Positions 47,362 to 56,467 of a DNA stretch of 64,000 nucleotides are shown here, one piece after another. The stretch spans positions 1 through 64,000 of the forward strand of contig OMZM01000007.1 in NCBI GenBank assembly GCA_900315545.1. The letters are read 5' to 3'. Numbering within the stretch: position 1 is the first letter of the stretch; every line of letters starts with the position of its first letter. A program made the translations under genes and the position numbers. Origin of the DNA: an uncultured Prevotella sp. GTDB taxonomy: Bacteria; Bacteroidota; Bacteroidia; Bacteroidales; Bacteroidaceae. The notes under the pieces are model-generated. The model did not search any database, had not been told where the DNA came from, and was given only the letters and a program-made list of their open reading frames with translations.

Positions 47362-47378
47362 TTTGGCACACTTTTTGC
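47362..47378 (+). promoter_or_regulatory. Sigma-54-type -24/-12 box of E3
   Basis: TTTGGCACACTTTTTGC, identical to the boxes of E2 and E4. The sugar transferase ATG is 211 bp downstream. Confidence 0.5.
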
Positions 47379-47536
47379 TGGCAAAAAAAAACTGGCATCT
47401 TGAATACAGTATTCTTGGTGTGCATGCCGTTGTTTTTTATTGTAAACTGTGAGTGAAAACAGCGTTATTTGAAATATTATTCCACATAATTATAAAAATT
47501 GCTGCATTTTTTTTTACCAATGTCAATTATTTTTCT

Positions 47537-47544
47537 TACCTTTG
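47537..47544 (+). promoter_or_regulatory. -7 box of the sugar transferase gene
   Basis: TACCTTTG. A run of nine T (47507-47515) lies where the -33 element should be; the exact -33 position (47514-47517) reads TTAC. Confidence 0.6.
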
Positions 47545-47589
47545 CCACGTTTTATAATTAGAGAATATGTAAATCTAATTCGGTAAGTA

Positions 47590-48996
47590 ATGGAATTATA
47601 TTCAAGGGGTAACAGCATAATTAAGATAGCAGTCATACTGGCAGATTTCGTTCTGCTCAATGTTCTGTTGATTTTGTTAATGCTGATATTGCCAGATTCA
47701 GTACCTGGCTATGTGAAGGCAAACCTGAAGTTTGTGTTTTTAATTGCAAACATCGCCATGTTTATTGCTCAGCTGGTTTTGCCGCCAATCATGCACGAGC
47801 GATACATGTCGTTCGACAATATTGTTCTACGCGCCATAAAGTTTGTACTGTTGCAGTCTGCCATGTTTTTCGTCTTCGTACGTGTAGTGGGGCATGCAGG
47901 CGGATTCTTTGAGTTCCTGATGATATACATGCCGTTGCTGTTTGGGTTCATAATAATCTCACGCTTTGCCGAATGGATGCTGCTGAAATACATCAGAAAA
48001 AGCGGCTACAACTATCGCACGGTGCTGTTCTTAGGCGAAGACAGGGGCAACTTGATGATATTCAACAAGATGGTGGAAGACCCGTCTACAGGATACAGGG
48101 TATTGGGATATTTCGCCGACGGCAGGATGGAAAACGAGCCGGAGGACCTGAATTATCTCGGAACAATAGACGACTTCAAGCAATGTGCTCAAAATGGCAA
48201 CAACAGCCGTATAGACGAGATGTATTGCAGTCTGCCTCAGGGACAGTCGGAAAACATAGTTACGGCAATGAAATACTGCGACAAGCACGTGGCTCGCTTC
48301 TATTACGTTCCGCAACAGTTCGGAAATTTCCGACTTAACCTGAAGCCGGAACTCTTTGGCGAGCAATATATCTACACAAACCACCACGAACCTCTCGAAA
48401 AAGTAGAAAACAGAATTATCAAGCGCATCTTCGACATTGTTTTCAGCGGAATAACATGCCTTGTCATTCTGCCGTTCATGCCGATAATAGCACTGATAAT
48501 AAAAATGCAGAGTCCAGGTCCGCTGTTATTCGTGCAAGACCGTACGGGCTATCGCGGCAAGACGTTCAGATGTTATAAGTTCCGTTCAATGCACGTCAAC
48601 AGCGACGCCGACCACCTGCAGGCATCGAAGGATGACCCGCGAAAGTTCCCGTTTGGAAACTTCATGCGCAAGACAAACATAGACGAGTTCCCGCAGTTCT
48701 TCAATGTACTGAAAGGCGACATGAGCATCGTGGGACCGCGTCCGCACATGTTGCTGCATACGGAAGAATATTCAGCCATCATCGACAAATACATGCTCCG
48801 CCACTTCTCGAAGCCAGGCATAACAGGCTATGCACAGGTAACAGGCTTCAGAGGCGAGACAAAGGAAGTGTGGCAGATGGAAGAACGAGTGAAGCGCGAC
48901 ATCTGGTACAATGAAAACTGGTCGTTCTGGCTCGACATAAAGATAATATTCAAGACAGCACTGAGCATAATAATCCCAGACAAGCACGCATATTAA
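47590..48996 (+). CDS. Undecaprenyl-phosphate sugar-1-phosphate transferase (WcaJ/CpsE type)
   Basis: 468-residue polyprenyl-phosphate hexose-1-phosphate transferase, which starts a polysaccharide repeat unit by loading the first sugar phosphate on the lipid carrier. Four to five N-terminal membrane helices (about 10-130) are followed by a CoA-binding-like Rossmann region (about 145-260). The C-terminal catalytic domain begins RIFDIVFSGITCL with the re-entrant helix, then YKFRSM, KTNIDEFPQFFNVLKGDMSIVGPRP. This is the long WcaJ architecture. It heads a string with rfbA and a Wzc-like kinase. The sugar is probably glucose by family, but this is not certain. Confidence 0.92.
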   Translation: MELYSRGNSIIKIAVILADFVLLNVLLILLMLILPDSVPGYVKANLKFVFLIANIAMFIAQLVLPPIMHERYMSFDNIVLRAIKFVLLQSAMFFVFVRVVGHAGGFFEFLMIYMPLLFGFIIISRFAEWMLLKYIRKSGYNYRTVLFLGEDRGNLMIFNKMVEDPSTGYRVLGYFADGRMENEPEDLNYLGTIDDFKQCAQNGNNSRIDEMYCSLPQGQSENIVTAMKYCDKHVARFYYVPQQFGNFRLNLKPELFGEQYIYTNHHEPLEKVENRIIKRIFDIVFSGITCLVILPFMPIIALIIKMQSPGPLLFVQDRTGYRGKTFRCYKFRSMHVNSDADHLQASKDDPRKFPFGNFMRKTNIDEFPQFFNVLKGDMSIVGPRPHMLLHTEEYSAIIDKYMLRHFSKPGITGYAQVTGFRGETKEVWQMEERVKRDIWYNENWSFWLDIKIIFKTALSIIIPDKHAY

Positions 48997-49022
48997 AATT
49001 AAGTAAAATACATAAATAATAT

Positions 49023-49892
49023 ATGAAAGGTATAGTTTTAGCCGGTGGATCGGGTACGCGACTCTATCCCATAACAAAGGGAATAAGCAAGCAGCTGATA
49101 CCCATCTACGACAAGCCAATGATTTATTACCCAATATCAGCACTGATGTTGGCAGGAATTAGAGAAATATTAATAATATCAACACCATACGACTTGCCTG
49201 GCTTCAAGCGACTGCTTGGCGACGGCAGCGACTACGGAGTCAGCTTCTCCTATGCCGAGCAGCCAAGCCCAGACGGACTGGCACAGGCTTTCATAATAGG
49301 AGAGGAGTTCATAGGCGACGACAATGTATGTCTGGTGCTTGGCGACAATATCTTCTACGGAGCAGGATTTACAGGGCTTCTGCGCCAGAGCGTCGAGAAT
49401 GCCAACAACAACATAGCAACCGTCTTTGGCTATTATGTCAACGATCCTGAACGCTACGGAGTGGCTGAGTTCGACAAAGACGGCAACTGCCTGAGCATAG
49501 AAGAAAAACCAGCACAGCCGAAAAGCAACTATGCAGTAGTGGGATTGTACTTCTATCCTAACAGCGTAGTGGAGATAGCAAAGAACATAAAGCCGAGTGC
49601 GCGTGGAGAACTGGAGATAACAACAGTAAATCAGGAATATCTGAAACAGCACAACCTTAAAGTACAGACTCTGCAGCGTGGCTTCGCATGGCTCGACACA
49701 GGCACGCACGACAGCTTGTCGGAAGCAAGCAACTTCATAGAAGTAATAGAAAAACGTCAGGGACTGAAAGTGGCATGCCTCGAAGAAATAGCTATGGAAA
49801 ACGGTTGGATTGACAAGGAAAAGGTAAGAGAACTTGCACAACCAATGCAGAAAAATGGATACGGACAATATCTGTTGAATATAGCAAAGTAA
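49023..49892 (+). CDS. rfbA: Glucose-1-phosphate thymidylyltransferase
   Basis: 289 residues, normal length. It makes dTDP-glucose, the precursor of dTDP-rhamnose. The nucleotide-binding [18 protein letters not shown] (about 8-25), [21 protein letters not shown] and [19 protein letters not shown] motifs are diagnostic of RmlA. It lies 26 bp behind the sugar transferase. rmlB, C and D are not in the window, so the pathway is completed elsewhere or dTDP-glucose is used for another sugar. Confidence 0.95.
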   Translation: MKGIVLAGGSGTRLYPITKGISKQLIPIYDKPMIYYPISALMLAGIREILIISTPYDLPGFKRLLGDGSDYGVSFSYAEQPSPDGLAQAFIIGEEFIGDDNVCLVLGDNIFYGAGFTGLLRQSVENANNNIATVFGYYVNDPERYGVAEFDKDGNCLSIEEKPAQPKSNYAVVGLYFYPNSVVEIAKNIKPSARGELEITTVNQEYLKQHNLKVQTLQRGFAWLDTGTHDSLSEASNFIEVIEKRQGLKVACLEEIAMENGWIDKEKVRELAQPMQKNGYGQYLLNIAK

Positions 49893-49923
49893 GTAGGAAT
49901 AATAACAAAAACATAATAATACA

Positions 49924-52440
49924 ATGGAAGAAGTAAAAAATGTAGATGTAGAAAACATCCAGGAACCGGAAGGAAAACCGTTTATTGATTTCCAATCGAT
50001 TTTCAGGGCTTTAGTGCTTAATTGGAAATGGTTTATCATCTCCATCATCATCTGTCTTGGTGTAGCTTTTATTTATCTTCGCTATACCACGCCATACTAT
50101 CAGGCATTTGCAAAGTTCCTTATCAAGGAAGAACAGAATGGCAATAGAGGTAGTAACCTCCGAAGTGCATTAAATCTTGGTTTAATGTCTAACTCGTCAG
50201 GTATTGACAATGAAATGGAGATTTTGCGCTCACGAACACTGGCTGCAAGTGCCGTTCGCGACCTTAAACTCTATACTACGTACCGAACGGAAGGAAAGAT
50301 TAAGGACATGCCTCTTTACAGGACACAGCCGATAACTGTTGACTTGGACTCTGCGCACCTTGAACTGTTGAATACACCTATCAATCTTGTCATAACAAGA
50401 GAGAACAATCAGTACCATGTCGTTGGTACTTACAGTGTCCCGACTGGAGAAAAAACGTCAGCAGGACCATACACTATTGAAAAGAAATTCTCATCTCTGC
50501 CAATCACAATAGGTACACGTGCAGGTATTCTGTCGTTCAATTCAAACGGCGGAGCACTGGTAAACGGACAGAAACTGAAAGTGCAGATCGTTTCTCCAAA
50601 GATGGCAGCATTCCAATATGCAGGCATGCTCGGTGTAAATCAGGGCTCAAAGTCTACAAGCATTGCTTTGCTGTCGATTATAGATGAGATACCAGAGCGT
50701 GCAACAGACTATCTGAGTCAGTTGGCTGTATGCTATAACCGCCAGGCTAACGAAGATAAGAATGAAGTTGCAATCCGTACGGAAGAATTTATCAACAGCC
50801 GTTTGCAGAAAATCAATGCAGAGCTTGGTAATACAGAAGGCGCTATCGAAAGCTACAAGCGTCAGCATGGTATGATAGACCAGCGTTCAAGTGCAACAGC
50901 AGCAGTTGGAAGTCAGATGGAATTTGAACAGAAACTGGCTGATGCCAACATGCAGATTGCAATACTGAACGAAGTGCAGCAGTACATGAACAGACCAGAA
51001 AACCACTATCAGACTTTGCCTTCGAATGTCGGACTCACAGACCCAACGGCATCAAGCCTGATAAACAAGTACAATGAGATGGTATTGGAACGTAACCGCA
51101 TGCTTAGAAGTGCAAGCGAGGAAAATCCAAATGTTCAGAAACTGACAGCATCGCTTGACAACATGATAAACAGTATTCGTCATGCCATGAACCAGAACCG
51201 TCGCAACATGGAAATACAGCGCAACTCTATACAGAGCCAGTATGGTAAATATAGCGGACGTGTATCTGAATCACCAGAGCAGGAACGCATGCTGAACCAG
51301 ATAGGACGTCAGCAGGAAGTTAAGTCAAGCCTTTACATAATGCTGTTGCAGAAACGTGAGGAAAACTCTATATCTCTTGCTGCTACGGCTAACAAGGGTA
51401 GGTTGCTTGACGACCCTGTATTTGGTGGAAAGATTAGTCCAAAGTCATCAATGATATTGTTGATAGCCCTCATTCTTGGTCTTGCTATTCCTGCTGTAAT
51501 CATTGTTATTCTCAACTTCTTCAGATATAAGATAGAGGGACATGACGATGTTGCACGCATGACACGCTTGCCGATATTGGCAGACGTTGCCATTGCAAAT
51601 GAAAGCGCGAAGACAAAGGCTGGCATTGTGGTACATGAGAACCAAAACAACCAGATGGAAGAGATCTTCCGTTCTATGCGTACAAACTTGCAGTTCATGT
51701 TGAAGGAACATGACAAGGTAATCATGTTTACATCTACAACATCTGGTGAAGGAAAGACATTCAACGCAGCCAATACATCTGTAAGTTTTGCATTGCTTGG
51801 CAAGAAGGTTGTACTTGTAGGTCTTGATATCCGTAAGCCTCGTCTGGCTGAGTTGTTTGAACTAAACGACCACAGTCATGGTATAACGCCATTGCTGTCA
51901 ATGGACAATCCAACAGAGGCAGACGTACGTTCTCAGATACTAAGGTCTGGCATTAACGACAATCTTGATCTTCTGCTTGCAGGTCCTACACCTCCAAACC
52001 CAACGGAAATAATTTCAAGACACAGTCTGGACGTTATCTTCGACATACTGCGTAAGGAATATGACTATATCATTATCGACACGGCTCCAGTTGGACTTGT
52101 TACAGATACGTTGCAGATTGGTCGTGTTGCCGATGTAACAGTTTATGTATGTCGTGCAGACTATACTCCGCGTTCAAGCTTCGACCTTATCAACAGTCTT
52201 GCTGCCGACAAGAAACTTCCTGAGATGTCTATCGTGCTTAACGGTATTGACATGTCTAAGAAGAAGTACGGCTACTATTATGGTTATGGTCGTTACGGTA
52301 AGTACGGACGTTATGGACGCTATGGCAATAAGAAGTATGGTTATAGTGGCGGTTATGGCTCATACGGCAGCTATGGACTCTATGGCAACTACTCTAACTC
52401 TTCTTATGGAAACAAGAACGATACGTCAGTAAAACGATAA
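49924..52440 (+). CDS. Wzc-like polysaccharide co-polymerase and BY-family tyrosine autokinase
   Basis: 838-residue inner-membrane protein controlling chain length and export of the polysaccharide. Cytoplasmic N-terminus, first membrane helix about 36-52, a large periplasmic Wzz/coiled-coil region (about 60-500), second helix about 520-540, then the BY-kinase domain. In that domain Walker A SGEGKT is near 605, Walker A' is VVLVGLDIRKPR and Walker B is YDYIIIDTAP. The last 60 residues hold 17 tyrosines, mostly as YG-x repeats (KYGYYYGYGRYGKYG and onward); this is the autophosphorylated cluster. E. coli Wzc has seven in a comparable tail, so this one is very long. Same operon as rfbA. Confidence 0.93.
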   Translation: MEEVKNVDVENIQEPEGKPFIDFQSIFRALVLNWKWFIISIIICLGVAFIYLRYTTPYYQAFAKFLIKEEQNGNRGSNLRSALNLGLMSNSSGIDNEMEILRSRTLAASAVRDLKLYTTYRTEGKIKDMPLYRTQPITVDLDSAHLELLNTPINLVITRENNQYHVVGTYSVPTGEKTSAGPYTIEKKFSSLPITIGTRAGILSFNSNGGALVNGQKLKVQIVSPKMAAFQYAGMLGVNQGSKSTSIALLSIIDEIPERATDYLSQLAVCYNRQANEDKNEVAIRTEEFINSRLQKINAELGNTEGAIESYKRQHGMIDQRSSATAAVGSQMEFEQKLADANMQIAILNEVQQYMNRPENHYQTLPSNVGLTDPTASSLINKYNEMVLERNRMLRSASEENPNVQKLTASLDNMINSIRHAMNQNRRNMEIQRNSIQSQYGKYSGRVSESPEQERMLNQIGRQQEVKSSLYIMLLQKREENSISLAATANKGRLLDDPVFGGKISPKSSMILLIALILGLAIPAVIIVILNFFRYKIEGHDDVARMTRLPILADVAIANESAKTKAGIVVHENQNNQMEEIFRSMRTNLQFMLKEHDKVIMFTSTTSGEGKTFNAANTSVSFALLGKKVVLVGLDIRKPRLAELFELNDHSHGITPLLSMDNPTEADVRSQILRSGINDNLDLLLAGPTPPNPTEIISRHSLDVIFDILRKEYDYIIIDTAPVGLVTDTLQIGRVADVTVYVCRADYTPRSSFDLINSLAADKKLPEMSIVLNGIDMSKKKYGYYYGYGRYGKYGRYGRYGNKKYGYSGGYGSYGSYGLYGNYSNSSYGNKNDTSVKR

Positions 52441-52456
52441 TACTATTAATTAATAT

Positions 52457-52495
52457 AGGTGTTAAGGTTTTCCAATAATTTAAACCTTAACACCT
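52457..52495 (+). terminator. Terminator of the exopolysaccharide initiation operon
   Basis: AGGTGTTAAGGTTT (52457-52470) pairs perfectly with AAACCTTAACACCT (52482-52495), 11-nt loop, then TTCATATT. Confidence 0.75.
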
Positions 52496-52558
52496 TTCAT
52501 ATTAATATGTATAATAATCTCATTATTACAAATCAAAAGGAAGATAAATAATATTGTT

Positions 52559-52990
52559 ATGATAATAGCGATTGATTTTGACGGGACAATAGTAGAAGAC
52601 AGATACCCGGAGATAGGTGCTGAAAAACCGTTTGCAATTCAGACTCTTAAGATGTTGATAGAGGAACGACACAAACTCATTTTGTGGACAGTTCGCGAAG
52701 ACGATACCTTAGAAGATGCGGTAAGATGGTGCAAGGAACGCGGTGTAGAGTTTTATGCTGTCAACAAAGATTACCCTGAAGAAAAGTTGGAGCACAACGA
52801 TAGTTACTCAAGAAAGATAAAGGCTGACATCTTTATCGACGACCGAAATATCGGTGGACTGCCAGACTGGGGCACGATGTATCACATGCTAAAGGAAAAC
52901 AGGTCTATGCGCGACGTCATTCGCGATACGCTTAATGTCGGTATAGATGCCACAGAGGCTCCGAAAAAGAAGCGTTGGTGGAGTCGCTAA
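52559..52990 (+). CDS. HAD-like hydrolase domain protein
   Basis: 143 residues. N-terminal IAIDFDGTIVED carries the two Asp residues of the haloacid dehalogenase superfamily; LILWTVRE supplies motif II and ADIFIDDRNIGG the motif IV acidic pair. There is no large cap domain. It resembles the short BT0820-type proteins of Bacteroides, whose substrate is not known to me. The C-terminus KKKRWWSR is basic and aromatic. Confidence 0.8.
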   Translation: MIIAIDFDGTIVEDRYPEIGAEKPFAIQTLKMLIEERHKLILWTVREDDTLEDAVRWCKERGVEFYAVNKDYPEEKLEHNDSYSRKIKADIFIDDRNIGGLPDWGTMYHMLKENRSMRDVIRDTLNVGIDATEAPKKKRWWSR

Positions 52991-53007
52991 ATCATTTTAT
53001 TTCATCA

Positions 53008-53520
53008 ATGAAAAATAACATTTATATTGTTTTTGCCTTTATGTTGGCTTTGTTGTCTTCCTGTGGCGGTAAGCTCACGGTTGACAATTCCGTTGTCAGT
53101 GATTTCGATACGGACAGGTTTCTCGGCGAGTGGTATGAGATAGCACGTTTCGACCACTGGTTCGAGCGCGACATGCAGAATACGAAAGCGAAATATACTT
53201 TGCTTGAGAATGGCAGGATTGAAGTTGTCAATTCCGGCATTAAAGATGGTAAGCAGGAGGAATCGAAAGGCAAGGCAAAGCTTACTGACACGCCCGCATT
53301 GCTCAGAGTCTCATTCTTCGGTCCGTTCTATTCCGACTACAGAATACTGCTGGTAGACAAAGGCTATAGCTATGCACTTGTAGGCAGTGGCAGCGACGAT
53401 TATCTCTGGATACTCTCGCGCACGCCGGTTCTGTCGGATGAGGCGAAAACAGTCATTCTTAACGAGGCTAAACGCAGAGGTTACGAGGTAGGAAACCTTA
53501 TCTGGGTAAGGCATAATTAG
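53008..53520 (+). CDS. Lipocalin family outer-membrane lipoprotein (Blc-like)
   Basis: 170 residues from ATG at 53008 (MKNNIYIVFAFMLALLSSCGG). The signal peptide ends in the lipobox LLSSC, with Cys lipidation predicted. The lipocalin GxW motif FLGEWYEIARFDHWFERDM follows, then the beta-barrel strands ending with YLWILSRTPVLS. Bacterial Blc proteins bind fatty acids or lysophospholipids and are induced by stress. The longer frame from 52975 overlaps the previous gene and lacks a signal at its N-terminus. It overlaps the GNAT gene tail-to-tail by 4 bp. Confidence 0.9.
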   Translation: MKNNIYIVFAFMLALLSSCGGKLTVDNSVVSDFDTDRFLGEWYEIARFDHWFERDMQNTKAKYTLLENGRIEVVNSGIKDGKQEESKGKAKLTDTPALLRVSFFGPFYSDYRILLVDKGYSYALVGSGSDDYLWILSRTPVLSDEAKTVILNEAKRRGYEVGNLIWVRHN

Positions 53521-54020
53521 CGCTTTCTCATTTTCTGGTAAGCCAGACGCTCGTCTCCGTTGTCGAGATAGATTATGCCGCAGTAGGTAAATCCTTCTTT
53601 CTGCATCAGGTGTTGCATAATCCTATTGTCGCGGTGTGTGTCAATGCGAATGTTGTCGGTAATGCCGAAACAATAGTCCATGATTGTTTTAATAATGCCG
53701 TGATGTTCGGGAAGGCTTGCTATTCGGTGGATTACATAATATTCTTGCGTGTCGTCAATCCATTCTCCGCCATCAATTATACTATATGTAGGTTCCGGTC
53801 CAGGCACAAAAGCAAACGTAGCAACAGCTATATTGTCAGCATTACAGACCATATAGCTGTTGCCGTTTATTATATCCTGCCTGAAAATCTCAGCCGACGG
53901 ATATCCGTTTACCCATTGTCCCATGTTGCCGTTGCGTCGCATTATGCCCCTTGCCTCGTCTGCCAGCGTCAGCAGGGTAGGGATGTCGGCTGCGGTAGAC
54001 GGTCTGATATGATACGTCAT
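53517..54020 (-). CDS. GNAT family N-acetyltransferase
   Basis: 167 residues. The N-terminus YHIRPSTAADIPTLLTLADEARGIM is typical of the GNAT fold, followed by the YMVCNADNIAVATFAFV beta strands and HRIASLPEHHGIIKTIMDYCFG, corresponding to the acetyl-CoA-binding motif A (a Q/RxxGxG/A loop is not well preserved). Late IRIDTHRDNRIMQHLMQKEGFTYCG is the usual motif B. The substrate cannot be deduced. Confidence 0.8.
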   Translation of the reverse strand: MTYHIRPSTAADIPTLLTLADEARGIMRRNGNMGQWVNGYPSAEIFRQDIINGNSYMVCNADNIAVATFAFVPGPEPTYSIIDGGEWIDDTQEYYVIHRIASLPEHHGIIKTIMDYCFGITDNIRIDTHRDNRIMQHLMQKEGFTYCGIIYLDNGDERLAYQKMRKR

Positions 54021-54032
54021 GAATAAGCGCTG

Positions 54033-54638
54033 TTATTTCCCAGTTGCCGCTTCATATCTTTTCTCCACCACGTTCCAGTCTACGATGTCCCACAATGCAG
54101 TCAAGTAGTCTGGTCTACGGTTCTGATAGTCAAGATAGTAAGCATGTTCCCACACATCGAAAGTCATTATCGGACACAGTCCCTTCTGTATCGGGTTAGC
54201 AGCGTTAGGCTCCTGACTGATAGTCAGTTTCCCGTTCTTGTCAGCCGCCAGCCAAACCCATCCTGAGCCAAACAGCGATGCGCCAGCCTTGACGAACTCA
54301 TCCTTAAACTGTTCTATACTGCCAAACTGTCCTTCTATGGCTGTTGCGAGTGTACCTGTCGGAGTGTCTTTCTTGCCCGCAGCAGCAAATTGTTCAAAGT
54401 ACATATTGTGATTCAGCACCTGTCCGGCATTGTTGAGCATAGCCCCTTCGGCAGTTTTCACAATGTCCTCCAGGCTGCTGTTCTCATACTTTGTGCCTGC
54501 GATAAGTCCGTTCAGGTTGTTCACATACGTCTGCAGGTGCTTGCCGTGATGAAACATCATAGTCTTTTCGCTTATCACTGGCTCAAGCGATTTTGCATCG
54601 TAGGCGAGTCCTATCAGTTCAAATTTCCTTTCATTCAT
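54033..54638 (-). CDS. sodB: Superoxide dismutase, Fe/Mn type
   Basis: 201 residues, cytoplasmic. Metal ligands are in MMFHHGKHLQTYV (first His), LNHNMYFEQF (second His), and the DVWEHAYYLDYQNRRPDY signature (Asp and His). It converts superoxide to peroxide and oxygen. Anaerobes of this group often have cambialistic enzymes that accept Fe or Mn; the sequence does not decide. A TATCTTTG box lies on the minus strand at 54676-54683. Confidence 0.95.
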   Translation of the reverse strand: MNERKFELIGLAYDAKSLEPVISEKTMMFHHGKHLQTYVNNLNGLIAGTKYENSSLEDIVKTAEGAMLNNAGQVLNHNMYFEQFAAAGKKDTPTGTLATAIEGQFGSIEQFKDEFVKAGASLFGSGWVWLAADKNGKLTISQEPNAANPIQKGLCPIMTFDVWEHAYYLDYQNRRPDYLTALWDIVDWNVVEKRYEAATGK

Positions 54639-54764
54639 AGTCTGTACGTTTTTAGTTTCAGTAAATATTGTTTCGCAAAGATATAAAAAACTTTTCTTTA
54701 TGTCAGTTATTAATTGAAAAAGTTGTACTTTTGCGACAGTAAATAAATCAATAAAACAAAAGTT

Positions 54765-55163
54765 ATGAGCAGATTGCTATTCATCCTGTTATTTGTTGCG
54801 GTAGTGATTGTAGCGTGGGCTTGCAAGTCCGGCACAAAGAGTTCGGTCTACAAGACAGTAGGCGTCGACGAGTTCGAGCGTATCATTTCGGACACAGTCG
54901 GTGTTGTTGTCCTCGACGCCAGGACACAGTCCGAATACGACGAGGGACACATAGCCCATGCCGTGCTTATAGATGTCAAGACCGACTCGTTCATGATGGC
55001 TGCCCGCGACCTGTTGCCTAAGGACAAGACTATAGCCGTCTACTGCCGCAGTGGGCGTCGCAGCGCTATGGCTGCCGACATGCTGACCGACGAAGGCTAT
55101 ACGGTTGTCAACCTCGACGGCGGCATCATGGCATGGATTCAGTCTGGCAAGAGCGTGGAGTAG
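54765..55163 (+). CDS. Rhodanese-domain lipoprotein
   Basis: 132 residues. The signal peptide ends in VAWACKSG, a plausible lipobox with Cys20, so it is probably anchored in the periplasm or outer membrane. One rhodanese domain follows, with VVLDARTQSEYDEGHIAHAVLIDV and the active-site loop CRSGRRS holding the catalytic Cys. Single-domain rhodaneses move sulfane sulfur or act in thiol stress. A TACTTTTG -7 box is at 54726-54733. Confidence 0.88.
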   Translation: MSRLLFILLFVAVVIVAWACKSGTKSSVYKTVGVDEFERIISDTVGVVVLDARTQSEYDEGHIAHAVLIDVKTDSFMMAARDLLPKDKTIAVYCRSGRRSAMAADMLTDEGYTVVNLDGGIMAWIQSGKSVE

Positions 55164-55167
55164 GTCG

Positions 55168-55731
55168 CTATTTCAGTTTCTTGCCGTCGGCAAACGCATT
55201 GCCTACAACCTTTCCGAGCTCAATATAAGTATTGTCGATAGGGTTGAAGGTAATGATGTTCATTTTCTTAACGTCGGGTTTGCCCTCGTTGTCGAGATAC
55301 TTTTCATCGCACAGAATGTTTACTATTTCGGCAACGAGATAGTAACCCGTTTCCGACTCGTCAATCTTCTGCTTCACGCGACACTCAAAAGTCATCGGAA
55401 AGTCCTTGTAGACAGGTGCGTTGACGTTGGCAGACTTCTCCCAAGTCCATCCCGTCTTGCTCATTTTCTCTGTATCGTTTTTCCCGCTCACGATACCCAC
55501 GAAGTCGGCAGCCACCAGTGTCTCGGTCGTTGCAAAGGCAACGGTAAACTCGTTGTTCACGGCGAGATTGTCGGTCGTGGCGTGCGAGCCGAGCGAAATC
55601 ATAATCTCGTGTACGTCCCAAGTGCCGCCCCATGCTGCATTCATGGCATTCGGCTTGCCCTCGCGGTCGTATGTACCTATTATTAATACAGGCTGTGGAA
55701 GCATCCACGCTTTCGGCTTAAAACTCTTCAT
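55168..55731 (-). CDS. Flavin reductase family protein (FMN-binding)
   Basis: 187 residues of the split-barrel flavin reductase family. N-terminal KPKAWMLPQPVLIIGTYDREGKPNAMNAAWGG gives the FMN-binding strand and loop; NEFTVAFATTETLVAADFVGIVSG and WTWEKSANVNAPVYKDFPMTFECRV follow. It may reduce flavin for another enzyme or act in oxygen defence beside sodB. Element E4 points at its start. A TATCTTCG box at 55785-55792, with no good -33, is the only primary promoter signal. Confidence 0.88.
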   Translation of the reverse strand: MKSFKPKAWMLPQPVLIIGTYDREGKPNAMNAAWGGTWDVHEIMISLGSHATTDNLAVNNEFTVAFATTETLVAADFVGIVSGKNDTEKMSKTGWTWEKSANVNAPVYKDFPMTFECRVKQKIDESETGYYLVAEIVNILCDEKYLDNEGKPDVKKMNIITFNPIDNTYIELGKVVGNAFADGKKLK

Positions 55732-55907
55732 ATTCGTATGGCTTTTATTGTTAATACTAATAGTTGTTTGTTCACTTTCCGATGCGAAGATACGAAAAAA
55801 TACTCAAAATTCATAATTTAATGACAGTATTTTTCATATTATGTGCCTGTCGCAAGCAAATTTTATTGTTTTATTTTCAAGCGTCTAACCTCATTTTTCG
55901 ACTTCCT

Positions 55908-55924
55908 GCAAAAAGTGTGCCAAA
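55908..55924 (-). promoter_or_regulatory. Sigma-54-type -24/-12 box of E4
   Basis: TTTGGCACACTTTTTGC on the minus strand, 155 bp from the start of the last core. The 11-mer GCACACTTTTT recurs immediately upstream on the same strand. Confidence 0.5.
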
Positions 55925-56056
55925 AAGTGTGCATTTTCTCTCTTGATTATAAATTTATGAAAACTTTTGACAGAGAAAAAACGTTCAAATAGAATCAGAA
56001 CAGCCTCTGAAACTGCAAATTTCTGTTAAATTAAAGACCGAATGTAACTGTTAAAA

Positions 56057-56188
56057 TTGTCAAAGAGTATCTTTGACGTGCCTATTTATTAAAAATGGGC
56101 TTGCCAGACATAGAGCCCGACACTATCAAACACTATGTCTGACATCCTCAAACAGTGTGTTTGACAATGTCAAACATACTCTTTGACA
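56057..56188 (-). repeat. 22-bp palindrome array of E4
   Basis: Sense units start at 56188, 56166, 56144, 56122, 56100 and 56078. Unit 1 TGTCAAAGAGTATGTTTGACA, unit 2 TCAAACAcacTGTTTGA, unit 3 TCAGACAtagTGTTTGA, unit 4 TCGGGCTCTATGTCTGG, unit 6 TCAAAGatactCTTTGA. In units 3 and 4 the non-Watson-Crick arm positions are G.T in the sense strand. Confidence 0.8.
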
Positions 56189-56395
56189 TTTTTAACATAT
56201 ACATTTTATGCACACAAATGCTATGTTTATGACTAATAAGCTGATTATCAGATAGTTGCAGGCGCTTGCGAATTACGGGCGATTTTTGCCCCTTTGATTT
56301 CCGAAACGACTTTCGCGGGCATTCTCGTGATAGTAAAAATGCGCATAATGATTAAACTTTTCTTGCCGAATAGTTGTCGTGTTGTTGAAATTTTG

Positions 56396-56403
56396 TATAT
56401 TTG
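56396..56403 (+). promoter_or_regulatory. -7 box of the glycosyltransferase operon
   Basis: TATATTTG; at exactly 19 bp upstream (56373-56376) the sequence is GTTG, one base off TTTG. The ATG at 56468 is 64 bp downstream. Confidence 0.65.
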
Positions 56404-56467
56404 CAGAAAATAATAGATAGTGATAGTTGCGGCTGTCAGAAACCGCAATAAAAACTGTAGTTATATA

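Larger units (their letters stand above)
46951..47378 (+). repeat. Intergenic element copy 3 (E3), upstream of the priming sugar transferase
   Basis: The most diverged copy. Module A keeps GTGTCGCGAGAATGCCCGCG and AAAGTCGTT; module D keeps TTTGCATGTTTTAGCACTTTCGG-like sequence and CTCTGTCAAAATTTTTCAT; the end keeps the intact box. The palindromes have mostly new arm sequences. Module A TGTCG (46976) to box GG (47365) is 389 bp, exactly 22 less than the other copies. The last core to box distance is still 155 bp. A separate hairpin (AGGATGC 46903-46909 with GCATCCT 46929-46935) precedes it. Confidence 0.75.
55908..56352 (-). repeat. Intergenic element copy 4 (E4), upstream of the flavin reductase
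   Basis: Minus-strand copy. Module A keeps GAGAATGCCCGCGAAAGTCG and a GGGGCAAAAATCGCCC hairpin; six 22-bp registers (56057-56188) lie between imperfect inverted repeats (56049-56070 with 56176-56198); module D has GAGGCTGTTCTGATTCTATT; the box is at 55908-55924. Module A (56332) to box GG (55921) is 411 bp. The other side faces the divergent glycosyltransferase gene, 115 bp away. Confidence 0.8.

Noticed and set aside
49179-50051. 290-residue ORF antisense to rfbA
   Set aside because: Shadow frame of a well-conserved gene with abnormal Cys/Phe composition.
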